Shown: positions 46,285 through 57,195 of the stretch, piece after piece | Position numbering within the stretch: position 1 is the stretch's first letter | Layout of the letters: every line of letters begins with the position of its first letter | Assembly: GCA_963576725.1 (NCBI GenBank) | Contig: OY755244.1 | Location: forward strand, 31,128,006-31,192,005 | Direction: 5' to 3' | DNA: 64,000 nt | Source: Azorinus chamasolen | Lineage: Eukaryota; Mollusca; Bivalvia; Cardiida; Solecurtidae | The notes under the pieces: model-generated | Told to the model about the DNA's origin: nothing | The model's database searches: none | The model's input: only the letters and a program-made list of their open reading frames with translations | Made by a program: the position numbers and the translations under genes

Positions 46285-46735
46285 TAACCTTTATACGCAA
46301 TAGAGATTCCTTTTTACGCCTTTGCAAACAGAATAGATCCAGGTCAGACGACTCTTATGGGAACCGTCTGATCAGAGTCTGCTCTGTTACTTATGGAATT
46401 CTATAAATCTGATTCTATCCTGTTTGTTATAAGCAATATATTCACTTGTTTCAGATTAAACTGTGAGAAAACTACATTTTCATTCATAATGATGGAGTAT
46501 GCATGCATATTCATAAGCTGAAGGGTTAAACCATTCCTTCATATGCACACTTTTTCATGCACCTGCAAACAGAGTAGACCTGATCAGACGGCTCCTGTAG
46601 GAGCTGTCTGATCAGGGTCTGCTTTGTTTGCTTATGACAGAATATAACTGACTCTCCCGTCTCTACCAACACCAAAACAATCATGTGTATATTATAAACT
46701 ATTTCTTGCATGAATATTCAACAGGGAAAGTCACA
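46285..46735. mobile_element. Two family P MITEs downstream of peptide gene 3
   Basis: The first has AATAGATCCAGGTCAGACGAC / GAACCGTCTGATCAGAGTC and is the positional counterpart of the P MITEs behind the other three peptide genes. The second (about 46530-46735) has the well-kept stem CTGATCAGACGGCTCCTGTA / GGAGCTGTCTGATCAGGG and ends GAATATTCAACAGGGAAAG. Confidence 0.82.
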
Positions 46736-46853
46736 AACAATGTCTAGAACCGTAGCATCTACCACTGTCCTCAGGTAACAGATTCTTCCATATCCACTTA
46801 GTCAGTGTCTAGAATATTGATATTATGCTGCGTATGTTTGTCTCTCATCATCT

Positions 46854-47153
46854 TCATCCGAATATTCCCTTGAAGAAATTACCAACTTTTTTGCCCGTTG
46901 ATTTGACCTCATTGACAGCATCTTTAGCCACGTCTCCTGCCTTCTTTACAGCTTTAGATGCATCTTTTGAAATGTCTTTTCCAATGTTAGTGACAACATT
47001 CTTGATTTTAGTTCCGGTTGATTTCGTATTTTTGATGATATCAACGACCGGTTTTGAAGTTTTGATAACTTTCTTAAAGAACCCCCAGCTCTCTGCTTGA
47101 TCAATGGTTAGGAGCGTCACCAAGAACAGGACAACCAGGAAATGTGCCTTCAT
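46854..47153 (-). CDS. Secreted cationic peptide, copy 3
   Basis: The longest and best-preserved copy, 99 residues, with no Cys. Signal-like residues 1-21 (MKAHFLVVLFLVTLLTIDQA plus E) precede SWGFFKKVIK. The mature part carries about 18 Lys against 6 acidic residues. A middle segment rich in Lys, Asn, Thr and Ile is followed by KAVKKAGDVAKDAV, which fits an amphipathic helix, and the end is STGKKVGNFFKGIFG. The ATG follows an acceptor AG directly at 47154-47155. Exon 1 and a complete-looking promoter lie at about 48212-48306, across a 1058-bp intron. Intact start, splice sites and promoter make this the best candidate for the functional member. A secreted membrane-active or defence peptide is my inference. 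Confidence 0.88.
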   Translation of the reverse strand: MKAHFLVVLFLVTLLTIDQAESWGFFKKVIKTSKPVVDIIKNTKSTGTKIKNVVTNIGKDISKDASKAVKKAGDVAKDAVNEVKSTGKKVGNFFKGIFG

Positions 47154-47374
47154 CTGAAAAAGAAAATATGTAAAATATAAGTAGACTATTGCATAGGTAG
47201 CTTGAACCCCATCCTAATACAATGGAGACTACTTAACCCTTAATCTCATGAATATTCAAGAAAAAAATGTCATGAATATGAATGAGGTGACTTTTTTCTA
47301 ATGTCACCCTATCGCCACTCTGTTTGATCATGGACTAATATAGATTCTATGCCTTTACAAGGTTATGATAGGTG

Positions 47375-47480
47375 GCAGCTTAATGCAGAACGAGCTTAAT
47401 CCAGAACGAAAGTTATGCAGAAAGTTCCAATAGGGGTCTTCTGCGTTACTTTCATTCTGCATTAAGCAGAAATTGTCAAC
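47375..47480. mobile_element. D-type MITE fragment
   Basis: GGTGGCAGCTTAATGCAGAAC, AAAGTTATGCAGAAAGTTCC, and CTTTCATTCTGCATTAAGC stem remains in the intron of gene 3. Confidence 0.65.
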
Positions 47481-47489
47481 ACTATGGAC

Positions 47490-48110
47490 ACCCAGATACT
47501 GTTTTAACTTTTTCACCAATGTCGCATCTGTGTTGACCTATGCAAAAGGGAGGAAAGTTAAACAAACGAACAAATGCAATTTTATCAGACAACTGTTTTC
47601 ATAGTGTTAATTTTTTATGACAATCAATTCTCGGGGTGGAGCTTTGGTAATTCCATTGTTTAAATTCACGATCAGAGTATACAACAGTTTGGTTCCAAAT
47701 GAGACCCGAGTAACTAGGCGTTCCGTCTAGATCCAACTTTTATAAAGAGTTTTGCTTTAAAATCAACATAAGAATATACCTCTATAGCCGCTATAGACGA
47801 AACCGTGATGACATTTACAAATAGCAACTGTTTAGAGCCAGATGAGATCAGGATCAAAACTGTTTGAAACTCTGCTTATGTTTTTAACTCTTTTCCTCAT
47901 ATAAATGTTTTGCAAACATAGTAGATCCAGATCTGGCGGCTCCAATAGGAACCGTCTTATCAGGTTTTGCTCTGTTCGCTTATGAAATTATAATAAATCT
48001 TACTATATGTCTACCAATTCCAAATATTCCTATGTACATATGCTATTACAAAAATTCAGTTAATAAATATCATGGTGTCACTATTTTTTCATTTTTATTT
48101 TCAACTGGGA
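47490..48110. mobile_element. Decayed Q and P MITEs
   Basis: Q pieces at 47500-47760 and 47820-47870 (AGTTTGGTTCCAAATGAGACC, AGCCAGATGAGATCAGGATC) and a P copy at about 47885-48100 with GTAGATCCAGATCTGGCGGC / AACCGTCTTATCAGGTTTTGC. All lie within the intron of peptide gene 3. Confidence 0.6.
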
Positions 48111-48211
48111 AAATAAAGAAGACTTCACTTTGAAACCTGGCGCACCCGATTATCTCAGCCGACTAGATTTAATTTGAAGACGAGTATTAAATACAATGTC
48201 ATTTCACTCAC

Positions 48212-48306
48212 CTTTTTGAGTTGTTATTTTTTCCTCTTTTAGATGTAGATCTAGTACTTCAACACCTGTCATGTAAAGTTTTTCTTGCGACTCAGTTCAT
48301 TTTATA
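48212..48306 (-). promoter_or_regulatory. TATA box, exon 1 and splice donor of peptide gene 3
   Basis: Minus-strand TATAAAA at 48300-48306, then a non-coding exon of about 60 nt ending CTCAAAAAG at 48212, and the donor GTGAGTGA. The exon has no ATG. This block is the most consensus-like of the four. Confidence 0.75.
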
Positions 48307-48354
48307 CAATTTTTCTACCTACATGTATGTCACGAAAACAACACCAAAACAAAC

Positions 48355-48440
48355 TGACGTCACTCCTCGCATTGTAAGCAAGACACTGTATATGTAATTG
48401 TGTTTAATAGGTCACGTGTTAAACGTAACCTACGTCATTT
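48355..48440 (-). promoter_or_regulatory. Upstream CRE, E-box and ACGTCA sites of gene 3
   Basis: A palindromic CRE, TGACGTCA, at 48355-48362, about 50 bp upstream of the TATA box; a CACGTG E-box at 48413-48418; and ACGTCA in CCTACGTCATTTACG near 48432. The surrounding CACTCCTCGCA.TGTAAGCA is conserved in copy 2, and the E-box in copy 1. Binding of any factor is inferred only. Confidence 0.5.
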
Positions 48441-48649
48441 ACGTTCCAAGAAAAAAATACCACCAGTGTGTTTAACCGTGCTAATTTTGAGTAACTGTCG
48501 TCAACAAAAATATAATTGTCTCATTTTTGATTATTTTGCCAAAGTCTGTCAATAGTTTTTAAAATAGTCAGCCCTTATATTAAGCAGGTTGGACTTTTAA
48601 TAGACGCCAATTATTGAAGGCAAGATCAAAATCATTTGCATAAATCTAT

Positions 48650-48832
48650 TGTCGCGCTACTATGACTATGTGATATGCAAATAGTATGGATACAAATAAG
48701 ACGCCAAATAACTCGGCATCTCACCAAAATCCAAACTGTTTGATTATTTTTATAGTTTTGGAAATTCAGCAACGAATATAAAAGCAGACGACAATTTTTG
48801 CCGACGACAATAATTATGTCAGGGAAAATGGT
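48650..48832. mobile_element. MITE family Q upstream of gene 3 (shared site)
   Basis: ATGCAAATAGTATGGATAC, AATAAGACGCCAAATAACTCGG / GCATCTCACCAAAATCC and AGCAGACGACAATTTTTG. It occupies the same position as the Q MITEs at 35448 and 62860. Confidence 0.78.
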
Positions 48833-48943
48833 TTGTGTTATTTAATTGACAAAGGACCGAATAAATTTGATGAATTACTGTTGCTCTGATCAACGTGTAT
48901 TTAACATGCGTATTACAAATCGAGTTCTTGTCGCTGTCCATTA

Positions 48944-49610
48944 ACCCTTTATGTACGTCCTTACGCCTTTGCAAACAGAGTAGACCCAGACCAGACGCCT
49001 CCTGTAGTAGCCGTCTGATCAGGACCTGCTCTGTTTGCATTTAGAATAATATAAACCTGATTCTTCAGTTTTTACCAATGTCAAAATATGTCCTGTTCGT
49101 ATGCCATTAGTAATACTAGATTCATTAACATTCATACATGTATATTCTTTAGTTCTTAATTTCTCACTTCTACAAAAACATATTTCCAGTGTGAAATACT
49201 TTGGGCATCTATGTCACGCTAAGTATAAATATTTGCCTAATATAAACGCCTTTTCATGCATTTACAAACAGAGTAGACCCAGATCAGACGGCTCTATTTG
49301 CTAATGGAATTTGATAGACCTGGTGTTTTAGTTTCTAAAATGACTACAATGTTGTTTATTTCATTATACCTATTTTGTCCATGAATATTCAGTAGGTATT
49401 GGAAATTGGAATAAACATAGAACTGGGAAAGAGTTATTTAGCTGAATATTTATAATGTCATCATATTCATATTACAGAAACTCTAGAATCACATCTATAT
49501 TATGTTATATCCAAAGATAGCAGACCCTGATCTAACGGCTCTTAAAGGATCTGGGTCTACTCTGTTTGTAAAGGCGTGAAACGGTGTCTCTATCGGGTAA
49601 AGGGTAAATC
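48944..49610. mobile_element. Three family P MITEs in series
   Basis: The first, from about 48944, has GTAGACCCAGACCAGACGCC / AGCCGTCTGATCAGGACC. The second, from about 49238 to 49433, retains one arm, the GAATATTCAGTAGGTATTGG tail and AACTGGGAAAGAGTTA. The third, to about 49606, ends GTGTCTCTATCGGGTAAAGGG. Confidence 0.75.
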
Positions 49611-49884
49611 AAATGATAAAACCAAGGAAATCGTTCATCCTAGTTACCCGAAGTATTCGGACACACAATTTCCCCTCTTCACCAGTCTGTAAGCACCACT
49701 TTGATTACTTGAAATTAGACTGACATCGCAACCGTGTATACTCTCATCAAACAAGCACCCAAGGATCCGTTTGATCTGGGTCTGCACTTTTTGCAGAAGA
49801 CTTTCTGTCCGGGTGATATGAGTACTTTAGTAACAAAAGGTGTACTAAAATTATATTGACCTGCAGTAGAACATGTCTTAAACC

Positions 49885-50060
49885 ATTCATTTATTGAACA
49901 TAGCAGTCTTAAAAAGCCGGTGGTTGCTTAATGCGGGGCAAAAGTAATGCAAAAAGCTCCTATAGGAGTTTTCTGGATTATTTCTGCCTTGCATTAAGCT
50001 ACCATATTTTGATGGCCGCTTAATTTACGACTGTTGTCCGCTAAAAGAGAGTGTTACAAC
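49885..50060. mobile_element. MITE family D
   Basis: GGTGGTTGCTTAATGCGGGGC, AAAAAGCTCCTATAGGAGTTTTC and CCTTGCATTAAGCTACCA form the stem, with GATGGCCGCTTAATTTACGAC on the right. Confidence 0.8.
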
Positions 50061-50114
50061 AGTTACACATTATATTGTTTTAATATGAGGAGACTGTTAA
50101 CCAATTTTCTAACA

Positions 50115-50178
50115 TTATAATAATAATAATAACAATAATAATGATAAGTTTTATTATTATTATTATTATTATTATCAT
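50115..50178. repeat. (TAA)n / (TTA)n microsatellite
   Basis: ATAATAATAATAACAATAATA is followed by TTATTATTATTATTATTATT, which together can fold back. Confidence 0.93.
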
Positions 50179-50279
50179 CATCAGCATCGCCATCCTTATC
50201 ATATTATTTGACCCATTTGTTTTCATCCGTATCAGAGGTCCAGATAAGATGCGTAAATTTCAACATTTTCAAGAATATA

Positions 50280-50405
50280 GCTCCTTTATTTCTCCACCAA
50301 ACCCTATACCGTGACAACTCTTTAGAATCGTCTCTTGGAGACGATTTTAAAGAGAGAGACGATTCTAAAGAGTGGTCACAGTATAGAGTTTGATGGAGAA
50401 ATGAC
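50280..50405. repeat. Fold-back element split around the LINE, left copy
   Basis: TCTCCACCAAACCCTATACC, ACTCTTTAGAATCGTCTC and GGAGACGATTTTAAAGAGAG, then GATTCTAAAGAGTGGTCAC and GAGTTTGATGGAGAAATGA form an inverted repeat. The half after the centre, plus the following ACGCACCTTTATCTGT, recurs at 53478-53560 beyond the LINE. Confidence 0.75.
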
Positions 50406-50512
50406 GATTTAAGCATTTGAATACGCACCTTTATCTGTAGCTCTGCGTATGCTTTAGGGTCCTTAGCATTGATCTTATTGGAGTGGGCAGTGTTATTATT
50501 ATTATTATTATT

Positions 50513-53240
50513 ATACCACATTTATATAGCGCTCTTTTCACACGGGATATGTGCGTTCAAAAGCGCTGTACATAGATGAAATCAATAATCGGAACGAACC
50601 GCATGATTATCTATCCAGACAATGAAAGATTTACAATAGATATGCAATAAATATAAAAGTCACTAGCCGGAGGGTTAGTGAAGGATATACAAAAGATATA
50701 CAATAGATATGAAATCATAAACCGGAAGGAACGGCATGATCGTCCATCCAGTCAATGAAATGTATGCAATATATATACAATAAATATAAAATCACTAACC
50801 GGTAGGAACCACATGATTATCAACCCGGTCAATGAAAGATATGGAATAGATATACAATAAATGTATAACCACTAACCGGTAGGAACCACATGATTATCCA
50901 CCCAGTCAATGAAAGATATGCAATAAATATACAATAAGTATAAAATCACCAACTGGTAGGAACCACATGATTATTTATACCAAGTCGGTGAATTATAAGC
51001 AATATATATACAATAAATATGATATACAATAAATATGAAATCACTAACCGGTAGGAACCACATGATTATCTATTCGGTCAATGAGAGATTGATTCCTACA
51101 GCATATCCCAAGGGCTGCAATGGCAGAGGAATCGTAAGGTATGAGAATTGATGATTATAAGCTACTTTTCCTAAACTGTCCTAGTAGTATATGTTGAAGA
51201 AATGTGTTTTCAGAGATCTTTTGAAACATGCCAGTGAGCTTGCATCTCTAATGCCTGATGGCAGAGCATTCCAGAGTTTTGGAGCTGCATTCATGAAACT
51301 TCTCTCACCGTATTTTACCTTACGACTTTTTGGTACAACCAACGACAAGGAGCTACTTGCTGACCTTAATTCTCTGCGGGGCCGATACACGTCAAGCATG
51401 TCGACAATGTACTTGGCGGATTCATTATGCATGGCTTTATACGTAAGTGTCAGAATTTTGAATTCAATGCGATGTTGAACCGGAAGCCAATGAAGTTCTC
51501 TCAAAACAGGCGTGATATGATCATATCGAGGAGTCCTGGTTATGATGCGGGCTGCTGTGTTTTGAACTCTTTGAAGTTTCTGCAGTGTGTTTTTTTGAAA
51601 TTCCATGCAGCAATGAGTTGCAGTAGTCTATTTTTGATGTAACCAGAGAGTTCACCAAAGTCTTGGTAGCATCAGGTGAGAGGTACTTTCTTATATGACC
51701 TATTCGTCGGAGCTGTGCATAACTAGACCTACACACCGAATTGATGTGTGATGCCATATCCATTTGTGAATCGAGCCATGTACCGAGATTCTTTATACAC
51801 AAAGACGGTTTGATCTTAGAGGGGCCTACTTGCACATGAATGTCTTCAGGTACTACTGTGTTTTTTGCATGAAACAGGATGACCTCAGTTTTGTCAGTAT
51901 TGAGCTTCAGCATGTTCTGGTGCATCCAAGAGACTATTTCGTTGAGACAGATCTCAACTCGTGATAAAGCTTCTTGTTGACAGGAAATGTCTTTGGGCTT
52001 AAAGGACAGGTATAATTGCGAGTCATCGGCATAAAAATGGTGCTTTAGCCCATGGTTTCTGCAGATTGAGCCGACAGGTTTTGTGTACATGATGTAGTTT
52101 TTTGGTCCAAGGACCGATCCCTGTGGCACGCTATATTTCATATTAACTGGGGTGGACAACTCCCCATCTACTGACACTATTTGATAGCGGTCATTTAGAT
52201 AGGAGGTCATCCACTCAAGGGGTTTCCCAATGATTCCGAAGTCTTTTTCAAGGCGCTTTAGCAATGTTTCGTGATCGATAGTGTCAAATGCAGCCGATAA
52301 GTCAAGCATCACCAGAACTGTTGTTTCATCTTTATCTAGGGATTGAAGGATGTCATTCTGAACTTTCAGAAGAGCAGTCTCTGTTGAGTGATGCTTTCGG
52401 TATGCTGATTGATAGTGCTCATGTAGATTGTTTGAGTTCAGGTGGGACTCAATGCGTTTGTCAACCACTTTTTCTAACACTTTGGAGACAAATGGCAGAT
52501 TTGATATAGGCCTATAATTCTTAAGTTCATTTGAATCGAGATCCGGTTTCTTTAAAATAGGTCTGACATGTGACCTTTTGAAACTTTTTGGAACATAGGC
52601 ATTGTCTAAAGAGGAGTTTACAATGTTTGTCAAAATCGGTAGGAGTTCATCAAGGCATGACTTTAATAGCCATGTAGGTATTGGATCAAGTTCGCAAGAC
52701 TTACAGGGGGATGCCTTAATGATCTGTCCTACTTCATCTACTGTAGCTGTAGCAAACATTTCTAATACGTTTGTTGAATGCTGCATCTCAGTGTCAGTCG
52801 GCGCACTGGATACAGTGCCTGATGCAATATCAGCACGTATTTTGTCCACTTTGTCAACGAAAAAGTCACTGAATTCTTGTGCAAGATGCTTCGAGGACGA
52901 AGTCTTAGGCAATGAGATGTCACTAGTTGAACCTAGCAGATGCTTAGTGACTCTGAAAAGACTTTTTGAGTCTGCCTGGCATGCTTCAACTTTCTCTGAG
53001 TAAAAATCAATCTTTGACTTAATTAGTAGCCTGTTGACTTTGGCACACTGTTCTCTGTATAGCTGATGGTCTATTGTGAGTCTGGACTTTTTCCAGTTCC
53101 GTTCAAACTTGCGTCTTACATGTTTAGCATCATGCAGTTCCTGGGTATACCAAGGGCATGATGGTCTGAGCGTTATGGTTTTTGTACACAGTGGTGCATG
53201 TTGTGGTGTTATACTTTTCACTTGGAATTTGGCGGAGTCA
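50513..53240 (-). mobile_element. CR1-like LINE, RT plus 3' UTR with 77-bp repeats
   Basis: On the minus strand the order is RT region (53221 to about 51181), a UTR with about seven 77-bp units (50570-51090, each with a TGGTTCCTACCGGTTAGTG-type block), GAAAAGAGCGCTATATAAATG and a (TAA)n tail at 50495-50520. A tail of short tandem repeats instead of poly-A and no long target duplication are CR1-like. The endonuclease was not identified upstream of 53221; that part may be decayed or missing. Confidence 0.88.
51181..53221 (-). pseudogene. CR1-like reverse transcriptase, one frameshift
   Basis: The first frame runs about 566 codons from 53221 to 51521. Visible motifs are NYRPISNLPF (residues 235-244), YRKHHSTETALL (273-284), VMLDLSAAFDTIDH (304-317), VPQGSVLGP (365-373) and FYADDSQLYLSF (396-407), followed by LNTDKTEVI. 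The C-terminal domain (RVQNTAARIITRTPRYDHI ... HWLPVQHRIEFKIL, ending near 51184) continues in another frame, so a frameshift lies near 51590. After VLGP the usual LLFxLY segment reads KNYIMYTKPV, a local anomaly. Otherwise intact, so this is a relatively young copy. No separate ORF1 is seen. Confidence 0.92.
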
Positions 53241-53477
53241 TGTTCAGGATCAAATCACTTTTCATAAATATTCATGGCTTGGCGAGTCATACGACTGATG
53301 TCAAATGTGGTGGTGGCAATTAAGATGGGACAGATACTGGGAGCACGGAGACTGAGACTCCAACGCGCGACATTATTCCAATCGATGAGCACTAGGATCA
53401 CCAGGAATTTTACCATCATGAAGACCAAAGCGAAAAGTAAAGTCACCTGACAGACTCTCATACAATTAGATCTCGGA

Positions 53478-53570
53478 GAGAAAATTCTAAAGAGTGATCA
53501 CAACATAGGGTTTGGTGGAGAAATGATGACTTTAGTACCTGAGCACGCACATTTATCTGTTGTAATATAT
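53478..53570. repeat. Fold-back element, right copy beyond the LINE
   Basis: AATTCTAAAGAGTGATCAC, GGGTTTGGTGGAGAAATGA and GCACGCACATTTATCTGT match 50361-50440 in the same orientation. The LINE therefore sits between two copies of the half-element. Confidence 0.75.
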
Positions 53571-54560
53571 ACGAGCTGCAGTTTCAAGATTTGAACGGAG
53601 ACTTTAGAAGCTGCTCTGTCATTTAAATGATCCATATAATTATTGTCAATGTCTCATTTCAGTCTATAATTTTGGTAGGATAGTTAGGAGATCTTATAAT
53701 ATCGATTTATATGTTATGTCTAGGACAGGGTTTGTTTTTTGTTTAAAATATTAAACCACTGTATTGCTGAAATGTTTCTGTTTTACTCTAGGTCATATCC
53801 AGAGAAAAGAAATGTCTAGACCACATTTGCCAAACAGGGGAGAGAGGCCTTACTTTGGACGACGCTTAATTTACAATTACTCTTCTTTCCGTACCCCTCA
53901 GCTAACCTTTAGCATATCAAATGAAACTAATCACATGATCTCGAGTAACTAATGCAATGCTTCACTGCGTTTGCCATTCGGGGGTTATGTACACATCGGG
54001 ATGTGAATATATATTGTATTGCATACTCTGTATCTTGCAGATTAGTTGTCATTGCTGTTGTATTTTGTTAATATTCTCTCATTTATGTTGTAAGACGACG
54101 TTTTCCCCTTCTTTCCGTATCCCTCGGCTAACTTTTAGCATATCACAGTATACTGGGGCGGAGAAAGAAGACACAGAACATTACCATTTTTAAGTGTTTC
54201 AAATATTTAAAAGTTCATCGTAAAAGTTTTTTCAGTTTACTCGCAGATATCAACCCATACGTTGTCATAAGCTATTGTTCGGCACAAACAGTATGTTTGA
54301 TTGTGATAATGTAATCCTCCCAACAGAGGTACAGAACTATATATATAAAGGATACCAAATGATTAAAGTAGTGACTGATAGTGTCATGATTACCGTTGTC
54401 AAGTATCCTCAGAGAGGTAATAGAGAAGTCTCATTTTTGCAATTTCCTCTGTTTCATCTTCTCGTCTTAATTTGCTACTGTTCTTTACCTGTTCCTTTTT
54501 GTTTGGTATATAATACGTGTTTACATAATTATATTGGTAACGCAGTGAATACATTTGATG
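53571..54560. other. No gene; weak internal duplication
   Basis: CTTTCCGTA.CCCTC.GCTAAC.TTTAGCATATCA occurs at about 53886 and again at 54112, a diverged duplication. The open frames of 62-113 codons have no domain support. Confidence 0.45.
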
Positions 54561-54567
54561 AATTTAA

Positions 54568-54804
54568 CTCTTTCGGTGCCAACTTTCTAATTGTCGTTCA
54601 AATCTATGTTTGTTAAATCATTCAGTAAAATAAGGAAATGAGATAAATAAATGCAAATTTCAAAGGAATACAGCACACATATAGAAATAGAGATTGAGAC
54701 AAATAGTGAAGTCCCTGATCAGATACCGCCTTGAAAAGGCGGCGTCTGATCTGGGACTGCACTATTTGTCGTGGTGCATTTATGCGACTGTGGCGGTGAA
54801 AGGG
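54568..54804. mobile_element. MITE family U, exact TTAA duplication
   Basis: TTAA at 54564-54567 and 54805-54808. The ends are CTCTTTCGGTGCCAAC and GTGGCGGTGAAAGGG. The hairpin is ACAAATAGTGAAGTCCCTGA, TCAGATACCGCC, loop TTGAAAA, GGCGGCGTCTGATC, TGGGACTGCACTATTTGT. Stem logic matches P and R, ends match Q only loosely. Confidence 0.92.
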
Positions 54805-54967
54805 TTAAACCACCAACGCCAGGTGCGTAGCTAGCGATACGCACTTACGCCCGTGCGTAACATCAATATGAAACGTGAAAACATTATTATGGCCAAAATG
54901 GAACAAACATCGAAGGCTAAAGGGATATTTGGTAAAGTTTAAACGTTCTGTCTTGTCACGTAAGTTT

Positions 54968-55090
54968 TAACCCATTCCCTCATTTTGACGCCTCTGTAAA
55001 AGCCACCTTTTGTAACCATTGTGATCCTATAGGAGCAAATGCTCTATTTATCACAATGGTTTCAAAAGTACACACTTCTAAAATGCCCAT
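54968..55090. mobile_element. MITE family S, truncated
   Basis: TTAACCCATTCCCTCATTTTG, GATCCTATAGGAGCAAATGC and TCTATTTATCACAATGGTTTC. The left stem arm and right end are missing. Confidence 0.82.
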
Positions 55091-55407
55091 GGGTAGCATG
55101 CCCCCGACCCCTATAGCCACGGTGCGTACATTACATTTGGATTCAGGTACGCTCCTGAATGTTTATAAATAATTGTACGACGGGGGAGCTTTTTCTAATG
55201 CTGTCAGAATGTGTGGTCTAACCCGTTTACATATATATAGAAAGTGTGGTCATTTTGTAAATTACATATGATGTATAACTGTAAAACATATGACTAATAA
55301 CATACATGTACATGTATGTTTAAATTTAAATGTTTTTATCCTTACTACTGTTTTGTCTCTTCGCTGTATTTCCATTTGACTTTGCAGATCTAACATTATG
55401 GATACAC

Positions 55408-55620
55408 AATGTTGAACCTGTCCAAAGCAACCATTCATTTATTGAATACAGGATTATTAAAAATCCGATGGTTGTTTAATGGAGGGCAAAAGTAATGCAG
55501 AAAGCTCCTATAGGAGTTGTTTGCATTACTTTTGACCTGCATTAAGCTACCATCTGCCTTACAGATCCATAATGAGACCTCTATTTGATGGCCGCTTAAG
55601 ACAGATTCTGCTGTACTTTT
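55408..55620. mobile_element. MITE family D
   Basis: GATGGTTGTTTAATGGAGGGC / CCTGCATTAAGCTACCATC arms, core AAAGCTCCTATAGGAGTTG, and GATGGCCGCTTAAGACAG with TTCTGCTGTAC on the right. Confidence 0.8.
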
Positions 55621-55659
55621 ACCATCTATAACATAACTATCGTAACAATCATTCGTGAT

Positions 55660-55855
55660 CTGATTCGCATTTGCAAACAGCCTGGATCCACACGAGACGC
55701 TGAGTAACTCGTCGTATTATCAGGTTCCAATCAGTTTGACACTCTGTCAATAGTTTCTCAAAAACATTTGATGAAAAACAATACACCAGATCGAAATTTT
55801 CAGCAGGCATTGGGGTTTTTTTTTACAGCGGGTTACGGGTTAATAAAGCTACATG
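55660..55855. mobile_element. Q-type MITE
   Basis: AACAGCCTGGATCCACACGAGAC / GTCGTATTATCAGGTTCC, then ACACTCTGTCAATAGTTTCTC and GGGTTACGGGTTAA. It is the sister of the element at 31262-31440. Confidence 0.7.
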
Positions 55856-55929
55856 TATGTGAGATTTATGAGTTGCTTTCTTCTTCTTCAATATGCCTAT
55901 ACGTTTTTATGCTGACCTAATAAATTCAC

Positions 55930-56148
55930 CATTTCCCTGTTTAGTATACATGTAAGAAATAATGACAGCATGAATATTTATTAACTGCAGTTTATACTGT
56001 AAATTTATCAAGGGATTTGTTTGCTTTGACAAAAACTGTGTAGAATCAGATCTATATCCTGTCATAAGCAAACAAAGTAGACCTTTGCCTGGGTCTTCTC
56101 TGTTTGGAAATACGTATAAAGGCGTTATGGGGGGGGGGGGGGGGGGTT
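55930..56148. mobile_element. MITE family P ending in an 18-bp poly-G run
   Basis: CATTTCCCTGTTTAGTATAC, AAGAAATAATGACAGCATGA and GTAGACCTTTGCCTGGGTC. The right end, usually AAAGGGTTAA, is replaced by 18 consecutive G at 56129-56146 before TTAA. The GGG of the terminus seems to have expanded. Confidence 0.78.
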
Positions 56149-56929
56149 AAGACAGTTTGGTCTCTTAATACTAGGCGAAAGTTATGCTATGCAGAGCTTT
56201 CTGAATTACTTTTGTTCTGCATTAGGCAACGGTCTGTGTTTAAAGGTAAGTTTGCTTGTACAAGCCAAGAATATTTCTCTACCATATATTGTAGATCAAA
56301 GACCTCCAGGTTTCTCAAGTAAACACTAAAACACATTTGTACATTTTATTATTAAAGATATTACACGTTAATTGCATAAAATACGAGTTCACGTTCATAC
56401 TTACAATTAAATTTTAAGTAAAAATGAAATATAAATACAAACTGAGACATACGAGGGGTGTTCAAAATATACCCGGAAAAGTTTTGTAAAATAGAGAAGA
56501 GCTGACAGATTTCTATTGAAATTTGTGAGTATGTAGAAACAAGTGTTTGGAGTATTCAAAATGAATCCTAATGTCAGTCATTGACTAGACCAAGTTTTAT
56601 GGTAACTATAGCAACCACACCATCTCAAAACCGGCCCAAAAATAGATATTTTTTTTATACGTAACACCTTTAAACAAATACTTGTAACTCTGCTGTGTGC
56701 ATAGTTTTTCTCTCCAAACTTTGCTTCGATTTAGCCCCAAACGTTGACGTGACGTTAGTGATGTAACTGATGAATGTTACGTCAATTGGCGTTTTCACAG
56801 CCATTTTGTTTTGTATGGTGCGCATAAATGAGTATGGAACAATGATCAGTGATCAAAGTTTGTGTTTTAATGGTGTTTCAAGGAAAGATACCATTCAAAT
56901 GTTGGAGAATGCATATAGGTGAACTGCAA

Positions 56930-57195
56930 TGAAGAAATCGCAGGTGTACAAGTGGTACACTTTTTACACTGTTTAAAAACAGCAGAGACAGTGTCATGGA
57001 CAAGCCATGGAGAGGTCATCCAACGTCAGTAACGTCGCGCACGTCACAGAAGCCAAATGACTGTTTGAAGTGGACTGGTGCATTACGGTTAAAGCGGAAA
57101 TCTCATCACTTCAGAAGAACAGTTTCAGTGAAGCATTTACTTCCTGGGTGAAAAGGTGTAAAATGTATATCGTTTGGAGGCGAATACTTTGACAT
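56930..57195 (+). pseudogene. Mariner transposase fragments
   Basis: Pieces in different frames recall the N-terminal DNA-binding region (KKSQVYKWYTFYT, then FKNSRDSVMDKPWRGHPTSV) and the C-terminus (FGGEYFD near 57175-57195). The catalytic middle is absent. It is beyond repair by single changes. Confidence 0.7.

Larger units (their letters stand above)
45730..48990. repeat. Segmental duplication unit around peptide gene 3
   Basis: Aligns block by block with 31890-35800 and with 56250-63400. It is the shortest unit, with a 1058-bp intron in the peptide gene. It carries a D MITE at 46038-46243 that the other units do not have at this point. Confidence 0.85.
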
